Position numbers and translations under genes: made by a program. Under the pieces are notes generated by a model that was not told the DNA's origin, searched no databases, and saw only the letters and a list, made by a program, of their open reading frames with translations. Of a stretch of DNA of 64,000 nucleotides, positions 39,314-47,757 are shown piece after piece (position 1 is the stretch's first letter; the number at the start of each line of letters is the position of its first letter). This DNA is from an uncultured beta proteobacterium (lineage in GTDB: Bacteria; Pseudomonadota; Gammaproteobacteria; Burkholderiales; Burkholderiaceae). The stretch covers positions 124,001 through 188,000 of the forward strand of contig CAIQUZ010000109.1 in NCBI GenBank assembly GCA_903875135.1. The letters are read 5' to 3'.

Positions 39314-39985
39314 CTATTCATGTTGAGGCAAGGTCGGTCTGCATAAAGCTGCGCCAGTTACCTGTTGAACTTCCTCAAGTGTCATCCCGTTAAATAATTC
39401 TTGTATCGTAAAGCCTTGAGGAGTAATGTCAAAAATTCCAAGGTCCGTAAATACGGTTGCAACGCATCTGACCCCAGTCAAAGGATAGGTACATTGTTGA
39501 ACCAATTTACTCACGCCCTCTTTCGTGAGATGCTCCATCATCACATAGGTTTTTTTAGCGCCAACCGCCAAATCCATCGCGCCCCCTACGGCTGGAATAG
39601 CTTGTGCCTCGCCGGTATGCCAACTGGCAAGATCACCCGTTTGAGAGACTTGAAAAGCCCCTAAGACACAGATATCTAAATGACCGCCACGCATCATGGC
39701 AAAAGAATCCGCTTGATGAAAAAAGGAGCCCCCCGGTAACATAGTCACCGGTTGTTTACCCGCATTAATCAAATCCCAATCCTCAAGTCCTTTTTCAGGA
39801 GCTGGTCCCATTCCTAAAATACCATTCTCAGAATGTAAAAAAATCTCCTTATCTTGAGGCAGATAGTTCGCGACTAAAGTCGGCATACCAATCCCTAGAT
39901 TTACGTAAGCCCCCTCTGGGATGCATGCCGCAATTTTTTGCGCAATTTCATTTCGGGTAATGGGTTTTAGTGATGATGAACTCAT
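39314..39985 (-). CDS. pcaJ: 3-oxoadipate CoA-transferase subunit B
   Basis: Beta subunit (223 residues) of a succinyl-CoA:3-ketoacid CoA-transferase. The catalytic Glu is in LHSENGILGMGPAP (about residue 53). The start, NEIAQKIAACIPEGAYVNLGIGMPTLVANYLP, is family-typical. It overlaps the alpha subunit gene by four bases (ATGA). Assignment to 3-oxoadipate rather than acetoacetate is from the adjacent PcaF-like thiolase and from the partner subunit. Confidence 0.88.
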   Translation of the reverse strand: MSSSSLKPITRNEIAQKIAACIPEGAYVNLGIGMPTLVANYLPQDKEIFLHSENGILGMGPAPEKGLEDWDLINAGKQPVTMLPGGSFFHQADSFAMMRGGHLDICVLGAFQVSQTGDLASWHTGEAQAIPAVGGAMDLAVGAKKTYVMMEHLTKEGVSKLVQQCTYPLTGVRCVATVFTDLGIFDITPQGFTIQELFNGMTLEEVQQVTGAALCRPTLPQHE

Positions 39986-40653
39986 TTAGAAACCTCAACT
40001 AAAGCAACATGCTTTACAAAAATACCTGGTGTCACCACAGTTTCAGGATCAAAGCTTCCTACCTCGACCACCTCACTTACTTGAGCAATCGTACATTCAG
40101 CCGCCATGGCCATCACCGGCCCAAAGTTTCGTCCTGCTTTTCGGTAAATTAAATTCCCATAACGATCCGCTTTGAGAGCTCGAATCAAAGCAAAATCAGC
40201 TGCAAGGGGCGTTTCAAATACAAAGTGCTTGCCATTGATCAGGCGTGTTTCTTTGCCTTGAGCAAGAAGTGTCCCGTAGGCCGTTTGCGTAAAAAAGCCA
40301 CCCAAACCAGCTCCTTGCGCACGAATACGCTCTGCAAGGTTACCTTGTGGGACAAGCTCTAACTCGATTTTTCCCGCACGATAGAGCGTTTCAAAATGAT
40401 GGGAATCCGCCATCCGAGGATAAGAACAAATAATTTTTCGCACCCGGCCCGCTTTGAGTAATGCCGCAATACCAGTCTCACCAGCGCCGGCATTATTGGT
40501 GATGATGACCAAATCCTTTGCGTCTTGCTCAACGAGACAATCGATTAGATCATGAGGTATGCCAGAACCTCCAAAGCCACCAATCATGATCGTTGCGCCG
40601 TCTTTTAGGCCATCAAACGCATCTGACATCTTACCGAGTATTTTATTGATCAT
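39982..40653 (-). CDS. pcaI: 3-oxoadipate CoA-transferase subunit A
   Basis: Alpha subunit (223 residues). The glycine-rich CoA-binding start is DGATIMIGGFGGSGIPHDLID. The segments GKHFVFETPLAADFALIRALKADRYGN and RNFGPVMAMAAECTIAQV match PcaI closely, more than the acetoacetate form (ScoA). First gene of the pcaI-pcaJ-pcaF-nitroreductase unit. No pcaH, pcaG, pcaB or pcaC is in the window, so the ring-cleavage genes, if any, lie elsewhere. Confidence 0.88.
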   Translation of the reverse strand: MINKILGKMSDAFDGLKDGATIMIGGFGGSGIPHDLIDCLVEQDAKDLVIITNNAGAGETGIAALLKAGRVRKIICSYPRMADSHHFETLYRAGKIELELVPQGNLAERIRAQGAGLGGFFTQTAYGTLLAQGKETRLINGKHFVFETPLAADFALIRALKADRYGNLIYRKAGRNFGPVMAMAAECTIAQVSEVVEVGSFDPETVVTPGIFVKHVALVEVSK

Positions 40654-40676
40654 TGCGTCTCAATTCCCAACAGGCA

Positions 40677-41372
40677 TTATTCTGCTGGACCAATATGTAA
40701 TTCCAGCTTTCCTAACTGATCAATATTACCCACTAAAGTGTCACCAGCAACCACTGGGCCGACTCCTTCGGGAGTGCCTGTATAGATTAAATCTCCGGTC
40801 GTGAGATGGTAGTACTCAGATAGGTTCGCAATAATCTCCGAAACATTCCAAATCATGTCTTTTAAATCTGCCTTTTGTTTTACAACGCCGTTGACTGAAA
40901 GATCAATATTTCCAGAGTTAATTGGCCCACTCACCGACTTCGGAACTAAGGGTGTAATAATTGCTGAGTTTTCAAAAGCTTTGCCGAAATCCCAAGGGCG
41001 ACCAATTTCTCGACTCTTAATCTGCAAGTCTCTTCGAGTCATATCTAAACCACATGCATAACCGTAAATATAGTCTTGCGCATGTTCTACAGAGACTCGA
41101 AAAGCCGGTTTGCTAATGGCAATCACCAGTTCCATTTCATAGTGCAAATTTTGCGTACCCAGTGCATAAGGGATTGTTGCTCCGGTCAACACAAGGGCAT
41201 TGGCTGGCTTTGTAAAATAAAATGGCGGTTCACGATCTGGATCAAAGCCCATTTCACGAGCGTGCGCAGCATAATTCCTGCCAACACAAAAAATTCTAGA
41301 TACAGCGTAATGTAAATTCGATCCTTGTACAGGAACGCTTGGGATATTTTCTGGGGTATAAACAAAGTCCAT
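40677..41372 (-). CDS. Fumarylacetoacetate hydrolase family protein
   Basis: A 231-residue FAH-fold, divalent-metal-dependent hydrolase or isomerase. Visible: FCVGRNYAAHAREMG near the N terminus, the metal-site LHYEMELVIAI (about residues 70-80), CGLDMTRRDLQ, and YTGTPEGVGPV. Members cleave C-C bonds of acylpyruvates or act as oxaloacetate decarboxylases. The ORF-track start at 41453 is a TTG; the ATG at 41372 has a good AAGGTGA ribosome-binding site and the usual N terminus. It is 23 bp upstream of pcaI and may belong to the same unit. Confidence 0.9.
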   Translation of the reverse strand: MDFVYTPENIPSVPVQGSNLHYAVSRIFCVGRNYAAHAREMGFDPDREPPFYFTKPANALVLTGATIPYALGTQNLHYEMELVIAISKPAFRVSVEHAQDYIYGYACGLDMTRRDLQIKSREIGRPWDFGKAFENSAIITPLVPKSVSGPINSGNIDLSVNGVVKQKADLKDMIWNVSEIIANLSEYYHLTTGDLIYTGTPEGVGPVVAGDTLVGNIDQLGKLELHIGPAE

Positions 41373-41453
41373 GGGGTCACCTTTCAATTCAATTGATATT
41401 CTCTGATTGAGATAATAAACCAAATAGAATTCAAAACGACCAAGAAATGGCAA

Positions 41454-42491
41454 TTACTCTGGCAATACTGCCTTCTCAGGTGTTACGATAGAACGGTCAT
41501 CCTTGGGCAAAGTCCCCTTATTCACCTCTTGCCCTGAATAATTGGTACTTGATACAGATGATGTCGTTGCAGATCCAGAACTAAAAGCCCTACTAAAGCC
41601 ATTACTTTCTGTAGTGACTGTTTCTTTAGTCTGATTAACCAACGCGGGTTTTTGAGATTCTGCCGCGGTTTGAACTGGTGTTTCTTTTAAAATAATACTA
41701 TCGGTTTGAGTGCTGAGGTTCGTTACTTTCCAACCTTGAAAATACGTATCAATTTGCGCTAAATGTTGACCTACAATCGTAAATGGACCAATACCTGAAA
41801 CCACCTTATTTTGTCCAGGCACAATCTTGACCAATTGTTTTTCGCCCTTACCATCGAGCACACAAACTGCCTGTTCTTCTTTGCTCACAAAAACCACAAA
41901 ATTTCCAGAAAAATTCGCACGTAACGGTACAAATGCATTCGTATATTGATAGGTCATTTGACAGGGGTCAGTAATAAATAAAGGAGCTTTTTCGACGATT
42001 TCTGAGTTATGAGCTTCGTTGATCGCTAATGCGATTTCAGATTCCAATTCAGGATTGGCGACTATTTGATTTTTTGTCTCAGTAACCATACTGACTGATT
42101 GCGGCAGATCGGCTGACAAGATACCCCACATGCTATAAGCGAAAAGGGTGGCGATAACGACCCCCGTGCCAATATAACGCCATGATGAATTGGTGATTGG
42201 TAAAGGTCTATTTTCATTGCCATAAAAATGATGAATACCTAGTTCCGCTTTAATATATAGAGGGGTGGTTGTAAAGGCAAGCTCATCACTTAATCCTAAC
42301 AACTTCGCCATTTTTTTGGCTGTCACTAGCTTTTGTGATTCATTATAAAAAGAAGATTGACCACCCTCCTCAATCTCTTGTATTTGAAATTTTGAGCAAC
42401 ATAATTTATGGGCTAATTGTTGCCGAGTAAAACCCTTCTCCTCACGCAACTTTGTGAAATTATCTCCGAGAATGTACGAATCAATAGCCAT
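41454..42491 (-). CDS. RodZ-like HTH membrane protein
   Basis: A 345-residue protein with an N-terminal helix-turn-helix (about 8-50, LREEKGFTRQQLAHKLCCSK), one transmembrane helix (about 105-125, IGTGVVIATLFAYSMWGIL) and a periplasmic part. Within the latter, about 195-265 resembles the DUF4115 beta domain of RodZ (GIGPFTIVGQHLAQIDTYFQG), followed by a Ser/Thr-rich tail. RodZ is a cell-shape protein that binds MreB. Here it is not beside ispG, where rodZ usually is, so it could be a paralogue rather than RodZ itself. Confidence 0.78.
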   Translation of the reverse strand: MAIDSYILGDNFTKLREEKGFTRQQLAHKLCCSKFQIQEIEEGGQSSFYNESQKLVTAKKMAKLLGLSDELAFTTTPLYIKAELGIHHFYGNENRPLPITNSSWRYIGTGVVIATLFAYSMWGILSADLPQSVSMVTETKNQIVANPELESEIALAINEAHNSEIVEKAPLFITDPCQMTYQYTNAFVPLRANFSGNFVVFVSKEEQAVCVLDGKGEKQLVKIVPGQNKVVSGIGPFTIVGQHLAQIDTYFQGWKVTNLSTQTDSIILKETPVQTAAESQKPALVNQTKETVTTESNGFSRAFSSGSATTSSVSSTNYSGQEVNKGTLPKDDRSIVTPEKAVLPE

Positions 42492-42605
42492 TTTTCAAGA
42501 ACACAAATGTATAAACTGATGAAATAAAAATAATTTTGTTAAGATTGATATTAATATTTTATTAAAAAAATATGACAAACAATTACTTGGAGAAACTTTT
42601 TAATT

Positions 42606-43751
42606 ATGTCAACGATCTTTTATCTAACACAAATACATATTGAGTTCGGGGCATTATCAAAACTCGCTGCGGAATGCGAGCGGATCGGTATTCAACGTCC
42701 ATTATTTGTTACAGATATGGGTATTCGTCAAGCCGGAATTCTAGACCAAGCAACGGCATACATTAAGGACTTACCCTACGTCGTCTTTGACCAAACCCCT
42801 TCAAACCCGACTGAACAGGCCGCCGTTGCTGCCGCGAAGTTATATGTCGAACACCGGTGCGACGGAATCATTGCGATTGGTGGTGGCTCCTCCATGGACT
42901 GCGGTAAAGCAGTGGCAATTCTAGCAACACACCCAGGCACTCTTAAAACGTATGCAACGATTGAAGGTGGGTCCAATAAAATCACGTCAACGGTTGCCCC
43001 CATCATCGCAATTCCAACAACGAGCGGTACAGGCAGTGAAGTGGCGCGAGGCGCCATTATGATTTTAGATGATGGTCGAAAAGTGGGTTTTCATTCATGG
43101 TTCTTAATGCCTAAATCCGCCATATGTGACCCGCTTCTGACGCTTGGCTTACCGCCAATGCTCACCGCCGCTACCGGAATGGATGCTGTTGCCCATTGCA
43201 TGGAAACATTTATGGCAGCACCCTTCAATCCGCCAGCCGATGGCATCGCTTTAGATGGCCTTACTAGAGCCTGGGCGAATATCGAAAAAGCCACGCGCAA
43301 TGGTCAAGATCAAGATGCCCGACTGCAAATGATGTCAGCATCAATGCAAGGGGCAATGGCTTTTCAAAAAGGCCTCGGCTGTGTCCATAGTCTGAGTCAT
43401 AGTCTAGGTGGAATTAACCCCAAGCTGCATCATGGCACCCTCAATGCCATATTTTTACCAAGCGTGATTGAATTTAATCAAAGTGCAGAATCCGTGATTA
43501 AAGAATCCAGAATTTCTAGAATGGCGGCAGCAATGGGCTTATCCAGTGCCAGTGATGTTGCTTTTGCTGTCGTGGAGATGAACCGCCGACTTGGTCTTCC
43601 TTCTGGGTTAGAGGCTCTTGGGGTTAAATCTGAGCAATTTAAAAATATTGTCGATGGAGCGATCAAAGATCATTGCCATGCCATGAATCCTCGCCTGGCT
43701 TCCAAAGAAGATTATGAAGAAATGTTGACACAATCCATGTCTCACAAATAA
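42606..43751 (+). CDS. Iron-containing alcohol dehydrogenase
   Basis: A group III (Fe-dependent) NAD alcohol dehydrogenase of 381 residues. NAD site GGGSSMDCGKAVA (about residues 97-109), then IPTTSGTGSEVARGA. Metal ligands: Asp/His in GMDAVAHCMETF and His residues in GCVHSLSHSLGGI and LHHGTLNAIFLP. The substrate (an alcohol or aldehyde, possibly a hydroxy acid) is not determined. Divergent from the RodZ-like gene with a 114-bp spacer. Confidence 0.93.
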   Translation: MSTIFYLTQIHIEFGALSKLAAECERIGIQRPLFVTDMGIRQAGILDQATAYIKDLPYVVFDQTPSNPTEQAAVAAAKLYVEHRCDGIIAIGGGSSMDCGKAVAILATHPGTLKTYATIEGGSNKITSTVAPIIAIPTTSGTGSEVARGAIMILDDGRKVGFHSWFLMPKSAICDPLLTLGLPPMLTAATGMDAVAHCMETFMAAPFNPPADGIALDGLTRAWANIEKATRNGQDQDARLQMMSASMQGAMAFQKGLGCVHSLSHSLGGINPKLHHGTLNAIFLPSVIEFNQSAESVIKESRISRMAAAMGLSSASDVAFAVVEMNRRLGLPSGLEALGVKSEQFKNIVDGAIKDHCHAMNPRLASKEDYEEMLTQSMSHK

Positions 43752-43837
43752 GTTAGAATGAATTCATAGTTTTTGAATAAAAAAAAGTTTTATCAAAAAA
43801 GTTATCTTTCAGCGCTAACTACTTGCAAAGGCTTTAT

Positions 43838-44383
43838 ATGCGTCAACAACCAAAAAGTCGATTAATTGCATTTTTCTTGTTTGCTGTATTGGTGAGTTTT
43901 ACTTCAACCTTATTCGCCAAAGATGCGAATCTAACAAAAAATTTCATTTCAGGCAAAGTCATCGGTATCGCTGATGGCGATACGGTGACAGTCCTGACTG
44001 AGGAACATGAACAATATAAAGTTCGCCTAGCGGGCATTGACTGCCCCGAAAAAGCTCAAGCATTTGGTAATCTCGCCAAAAAAACGCTTAGTAAAAAAGT
44101 GTTTTCACAAAATGTCCGCATAGAAAACCGCGGCATAGATCAATATGGACGCACATTGGGTATTGTGATAATGGGCGATATTGATATTAATGAATATATG
44201 ATCTTACAGGGCGTGGCTTGGCATTACAAAAAATATGCAAACACCCAACCTCAAGAAGAGGCGGATCGCTATAGCAAAGCTGAAGATATCGCTAGAAATA
44301 ATAAAAAGGGATTATGGATACAAGATAATCCTACTCCACCTTGGCAATTCCGCGCTGAGAAAAAAAATAAACCTACTCAATAA
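43838..44383 (+). CDS. Secreted thermonuclease-like (SNase) protein
   Basis: A staphylococcal-nuclease-fold protein of 181 residues. A signal peptide (about 1-28, FFLFAVLVSFTSTLFA) is followed by GKVIGIADGDTVTVL, the catalytic-region YKVRLAGIDCPEKAQAFG, and RGIDQYGRTLGIV with the second Arg. Probably a periplasmic or extracellular Ca-dependent nuclease. The ORF-track start at 43823 is a TTG; the ATG at 43838 follows an AAAGG ribosome-binding site. Confidence 0.92.
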   Translation: MRQQPKSRLIAFFLFAVLVSFTSTLFAKDANLTKNFISGKVIGIADGDTVTVLTEEHEQYKVRLAGIDCPEKAQAFGNLAKKTLSKKVFSQNVRIENRGIDQYGRTLGIVIMGDIDINEYMILQGVAWHYKKYANTQPQEEADRYSKAEDIARNNKKGLWIQDNPTPPWQFRAEKKNKPTQ

Positions 44384-44392
44384 GTTCTTCCT

Positions 44393-45169
44393 ATGCCTAT
44401 CTATTCTGCAAACCTGTCTATGATGTACCAAGAAGTTGAATTTATTGATCGATTTGCATTGGCAGCAAACGATGGATTTGAAACCGTTGAGTTTTTATTT
44501 CCATACACCTATCCAGCTCAAGCCATTGTTGATCAATTAACCAATCATGGCCTAAAGATGCACCTTTTCAATAGCCCTCCAGGTGATTGGCAAGCGGGTG
44601 AGCGTGGCCTAGCCATTTTGCCTGATCGCCAAAAAGAATTCGATGATGGCTTAGCCCTAGCGATTGAGTATGCCCAAGCAATGGACTGCCCTAACCTACA
44701 TGTGATGGCGGGTATTGTCACCCAAGGATTAAGTTCTACCGAAGCTCGTCAGGTTTACCTAAAACGGGTTGAACAAGCAGCTATTGCTTGCGAACCCTAC
44801 AATATTGATATTTTAATTGAACCAATCAATACTAAATCTATGCCAGGTTATTTTTTAAATTACCAAGCTCAAGCTGCGGAAGTAATCAATCAATTACTCC
44901 TTCCTAACGTCAAACTACTGATGGATTTGTTTCACGTTCAAATGATGGAAGGCAATCTAGAAAATCGCTTAATCCAACATTTACCCTTGATTGGGCATAT
45001 TCAAATTGCAGGAGCTCCTGCACGCCACGAGCCGAATATTGGTGAGATTAATTACGAATACCTTCTCCCACTCATTGATCAAATTGGATACGATGGACTC
45101 GTGGGTTGTGAGTACATCCCTTTAAAAGGGACCTCAGAAGGCCTCTTTTGGATGACGACTTCCGAGTAA
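44393..45169 (+). CDS. hyi: Hydroxypyruvate isomerase-like protein
   Basis: A xylose-isomerase-like TIM barrel of 258 residues. The start MPIYSANLSMMYQEVEFIDRF and the segments LFNSPPGDWQAGERGLA, LIEPINTKSMPGYFLN (metal Glu) and VGCEYIPL (second metal Glu) match the Hyi family (hydroxypyruvate to tartronate semialdehyde). Related OtnI proteins act on 2-oxo-tetronate. No gcl or glxR is nearby, so the pathway is not confirmed. Nine bases after the nuclease gene; its stop is flush with the convergent lipoprotein gene. Confidence 0.9.
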   Translation: MPIYSANLSMMYQEVEFIDRFALAANDGFETVEFLFPYTYPAQAIVDQLTNHGLKMHLFNSPPGDWQAGERGLAILPDRQKEFDDGLALAIEYAQAMDCPNLHVMAGIVTQGLSSTEARQVYLKRVEQAAIACEPYNIDILIEPINTKSMPGYFLNYQAQAAEVINQLLLPNVKLLMDLFHVQMMEGNLENRLIQHLPLIGHIQIAGAPARHEPNIGEINYEYLLPLIDQIGYDGLVGCEYIPLKGTSEGLFWMTTSE

Positions 45170-45571
45170 TTACTTCTCGTAACTCGACTGTTGTATGACC
45201 TCTTCAATGGTCAAATCTGAAGATCCCATAATTCCAGGCCTAAACTTCGTCGTTAAATCCTTTTGTGGAATTTTATCGATTTGATAATTCTGACAAACTG
45301 CTTTACCGTCAATGACATTATAGAGTTTGCAGTCTTGGTCTGTAGCACCTGATACCAGATGCTCGGAGATACCTTTGCCAGTGGTTGCATAACTTGCCCC
45401 ATTAACAGCCGTAGTCTCAATAAAAGTAGTGGTCGTCACCGTTGTAAATACAGAGCTCGTAATCGGAGCCATGACACAACCCCCAACATTCATCAAGAAA
45501 AGAAAACTACCGATAGATAAAGGACGCATGCGTGTATGTTGCCATAACTTGGTCGCTATAGGGGCAATCAC
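45170..45571 (-). CDS. Hypothetical lipoprotein
   Basis: A 133-codon ORF beginning with GTG; a shorter form from an internal ATG at 45529 (119 residues, MRPLSIGSFLF...) is equally possible, since neither has a convincing ribosome-binding site. A hydrophobic signal segment ends in NVGGC, an acceptable lipobox. After a Thr/Val-rich stretch (TSSVFTTVTTTTFIETTAV) there are two further cysteines (QDCKLYNVIDGKAVCQNY). Lies nine bases after the glycine-zipper gene. Function unknown. Confidence 0.7.
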   Translation of the reverse strand: MIAPIATKLWQHTRMRPLSIGSFLFLMNVGGCVMAPITSSVFTTVTTTTFIETTAVNGASYATTGKGISEHLVSGATDQDCKLYNVIDGKAVCQNYQIDKIPQKDLTTKFRPGIMGSSDLTIEEVIQQSSYEK

Positions 45572-45580
45572 CTTCAGGAA

Positions 45581-45964
45581 TTAATTTAAAATCTTATATC
45601 CTCTTCCAGCCAAACAACGTCGAATGACGTTTTCTTTTTCAGCATTACCTGAATAAGCGCCTGTTGCACCTCCAATCACACCTCCAACACCAGCGGACTG
45701 CGCAATATTAGTACTATTACCTCCACCAACGAGACCGATTAAAGCGCCCACAGCAACTCCAGCGGCCGCCTTTTTGGCTGCATCTTTACCAGCACCTTGC
45801 GCTTGAGTCGATAAGTCTTGACATTCTGCCAAATCTTGCTGATATTGATTCTCGTCAATGTTTTTCTTATCCACAATCGGCGTAAATTGAGAACCCATAT
45901 TCGAGCAAGATACCAATATCACCGCTGATAACAGACTCACACCAATTTTTTCGTAACGCATCAT
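45581..45964 (-). CDS. Glycine-zipper lipoprotein
   Basis: A 127-residue lipoprotein. The signal peptide ends at VILVSCS, giving a lipobox Cys at about residue 20. About residues 62-103 form two Gly/Ala-rich helices typical of glycine-zipper (OmpA/SlyB-like) proteins (AAAGVAVGALIGLVGGG and GVGGVIGGATGAYSG). Two more cysteines sit in AECQDL and RRCLAGRGY. The ORF-track start is a TTG within the GGAG ribosome-binding site; the tandem ATG at 45964 is preferred. Envelope role likely but undefined. Confidence 0.82.
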   Translation of the reverse strand: MMRYEKIGVSLLSAVILVSCSNMGSQFTPIVDKKNIDENQYQQDLAECQDLSTQAQGAGKDAAKKAAAGVAVGALIGLVGGGNSTNIAQSAGVGGVIGGATGAYSGNAEKENVIRRCLAGRGYKILN

Positions 45965-46037
45965 TTTCTCCAATCTTGTTCAATAAGCTTTACTATACAA
46001 GCCTATTCTTTCTATTTTAAAAGATTTTTAATTTTTC

Positions 46038-46505
46038 ATGAAACCTCAGAAAGTCATTTGTGCTCAGTGTGGCAACCCTCGCCTGATGATGTTGAATGAG
46101 TGCCCTTTTTGTGGTGATACGAAAACCCTTGATACCACCTCCTCACCAAAATCGACCTATGTCATCAACCTAGAAGTCAATATGCCGACCGTAGAAGATG
46201 CAATGGATCGCTTTCAAGATCATCTGGATTTGATCAAGGGGAAAAGTATTCGTATGGTGAAGGTCATTCATGGACATGGCTCTACCGGCAGTGGCGGAAA
46301 AATTCGTCATGCCTTTCGACAAGCGATGGATTATGGGTTATGGGGCGAGTCCATCATTGAGGTCTACTACGGGGAAGTTCTCGCCCCCCATCATCTTGAA
46401 TTAAACAACCTGGTGGAAAGATACCCATCTCTAAAACAAAGTATCACGAGAGATATGCAAGGCAACCCCGGAATTACCTTACTCATCATCGATAAAAATT
46501 ATTAG
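46038..46505 (+). CDS. Smr-domain protein with N-terminal zinc ribbon
   Basis: 155 residues. Residues 9-25 form a CxxC...CxxC ribbon (CAQCGNPRLMMLNECPFC). From about residue 43 an Smr (MutS2 C-terminal) domain follows, with the start INLEVNMPTVEDAMDRFQDHLD and the core VIHGHGSTGSGGKIRHAFR. Smr domains are often endonucleases acting on branched DNA or RNA. The initial DLH motif of canonical Smr nucleases is replaced by NLEVN. The role here is unknown. Convergent with dusA. Confidence 0.85.
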   Translation: MKPQKVICAQCGNPRLMMLNECPFCGDTKTLDTTSSPKSTYVINLEVNMPTVEDAMDRFQDHLDLIKGKSIRMVKVIHGHGSTGSGGKIRHAFRQAMDYGLWGESIIEVYYGEVLAPHHLELNNLVERYPSLKQSITRDMQGNPGITLLIIDKNY

Positions 46506-46522
46506 ACCTTTTGGTGCAATAC

Positions 46523-47629
46523 TCAATCATCATATTGCGAGGTAAAGCTTTCATCACGTTCATCTGAAAAAATCCGCAGATGGCGACTCGCTTGAGTAAA
46601 AAACTGCTCAATTTGTAAATCCGTTTTAACCGGCGCGATGAGGCGATGATCGGATAATTGTTGGCGCCAAAGTCGAGAACCACCTAGGCCATGGGCTAGT
46701 CCTAAGACATGCCGTGTGATACCCGCTAAATAAAAACGCTCGGTCTGATCACCACCCAACTGATGCAACCATGATTGCGAATATCGAATGATACCCTCTT
46801 GGATTTCCAACCAAGTCTGATCATTCAGAAAATAACCATTTTCTTGACCCTGCGAATCGATCATGCGATCCCAGGCTAAAAGCATCGCAGGGGTATGGTA
46901 TGCAGCTCGACCAATCATGAAACCATCAAAATCATTCCAATGCTGTTGGATCATTTGATTGGTCTCTAACCCCCCATTGAGAAGCACCTTCACCTGCGGA
47001 AAATGCTTTTGTAAATCAGTTCTTAGACGTTTTGCAATGTCATATCGCAGGAGTGGGATCATCCGATTTTCTTTAGGAGATAACCCTTTCAATACAGCAT
47101 TGCGCGCATGAATCGTGACTTGTGACGCTCCAGCCTGCGCAACTGCGCACATAAAATCTAAGGCAAACTGATAATCCACAGGATGATCAGGATTCATCTC
47201 ATTCAAACCTAATCGATGTTTTACCGAGACTGGAATCGATACGGCATCTTTCATCGCCTTCACACAATCTGCCACTAAATCTGGCTCAGCCATTAAACAA
47301 GCACCAAAGGAACCTTTTTGGACTCGCTCTGAAGGACATCCACAATTCAAATCAATCTGATCATAGCCCCATTCTTGACCTCTTTTTGCCGCTTTCGCTA
47401 AATCGCTTGGCTCGCTACCACCAAGCTGCAAAATCACATAATGTTCATCTCGGTCAAAATCTAAATGACGATGTGCATCTCCATAAAGGATGGCTCCTGT
47501 ATTAATCATCTCAGAATATAGCTTTGCTTTTTTGCTCAGCAATCGATGAAATGATCGACAATGCCGATCTGTCAGATCCATCATCGGTGCAACGGCTAAT
47601 ATTTTGTCATTGATATTCACATTAACCAT
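46523..47629 (-). CDS. dusA: tRNA-dihydrouridine(20/20a) synthase DusA
   Basis: An FMN-dependent tRNA uridine reductase. The start VAPMMDLTDRHCRSFHRLLS is the DusA type; the catalytic Cys is in LNCGCPSERVQKGSFGACLM (second half, about residue 113), with NGGLETNQM and FDGFMIGRAAYHTP for phosphate binding. Length 368 is a little long owing to the C-terminal RNA-binding domain. It stands alone between convergent smr and the next island. Confidence 0.95.
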   Translation of the reverse strand: MVNVNINDKILAVAPMMDLTDRHCRSFHRLLSKKAKLYSEMINTGAILYGDAHRHLDFDRDEHYVILQLGGSEPSDLAKAAKRGQEWGYDQIDLNCGCPSERVQKGSFGACLMAEPDLVADCVKAMKDAVSIPVSVKHRLGLNEMNPDHPVDYQFALDFMCAVAQAGASQVTIHARNAVLKGLSPKENRMIPLLRYDIAKRLRTDLQKHFPQVKVLLNGGLETNQMIQQHWNDFDGFMIGRAAYHTPAMLLAWDRMIDSQGQENGYFLNDQTWLEIQEGIIRYSQSWLHQLGGDQTERFYLAGITRHVLGLAHGLGGSRLWRQQLSDHRLIAPVKTDLQIEQFFTQASRHLRIFSDERDESFTSQYDD

Positions 47630-47709
47630 ATACTTTTTCTGGCATTCATCTTTCAGCGTTTTTTATTCATTAATGTTCATCAAACCATCGACGACTTATC
47701 CTACAAATG

Positions 47710-47738
47710 AAAAAGGCGCACATGTCAATGTGCACCTT
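47710..47738 (-). terminator. Terminator of the LLM oxidoreductase gene
   Basis: Read on the minus strand: AAGG-T-GCACAT, loop TGAC, ATGTGC-G-CCTT, then TTTTT. One mismatch in the stem. It lies about 20 bases past the stop of the gene at 47758 and insulates the catabolic island from dusA. Confidence 0.85.
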
Positions 47739-47757
47739 GTCGATTAAATAAAGCAAA

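Noticed and set aside
45170-45973. Toxin-antitoxin pair made of the two small genes
   Set aside because: Both have signal peptides with lipobox cysteines and one is a glycine-zipper protein, so they are envelope lipoproteins.
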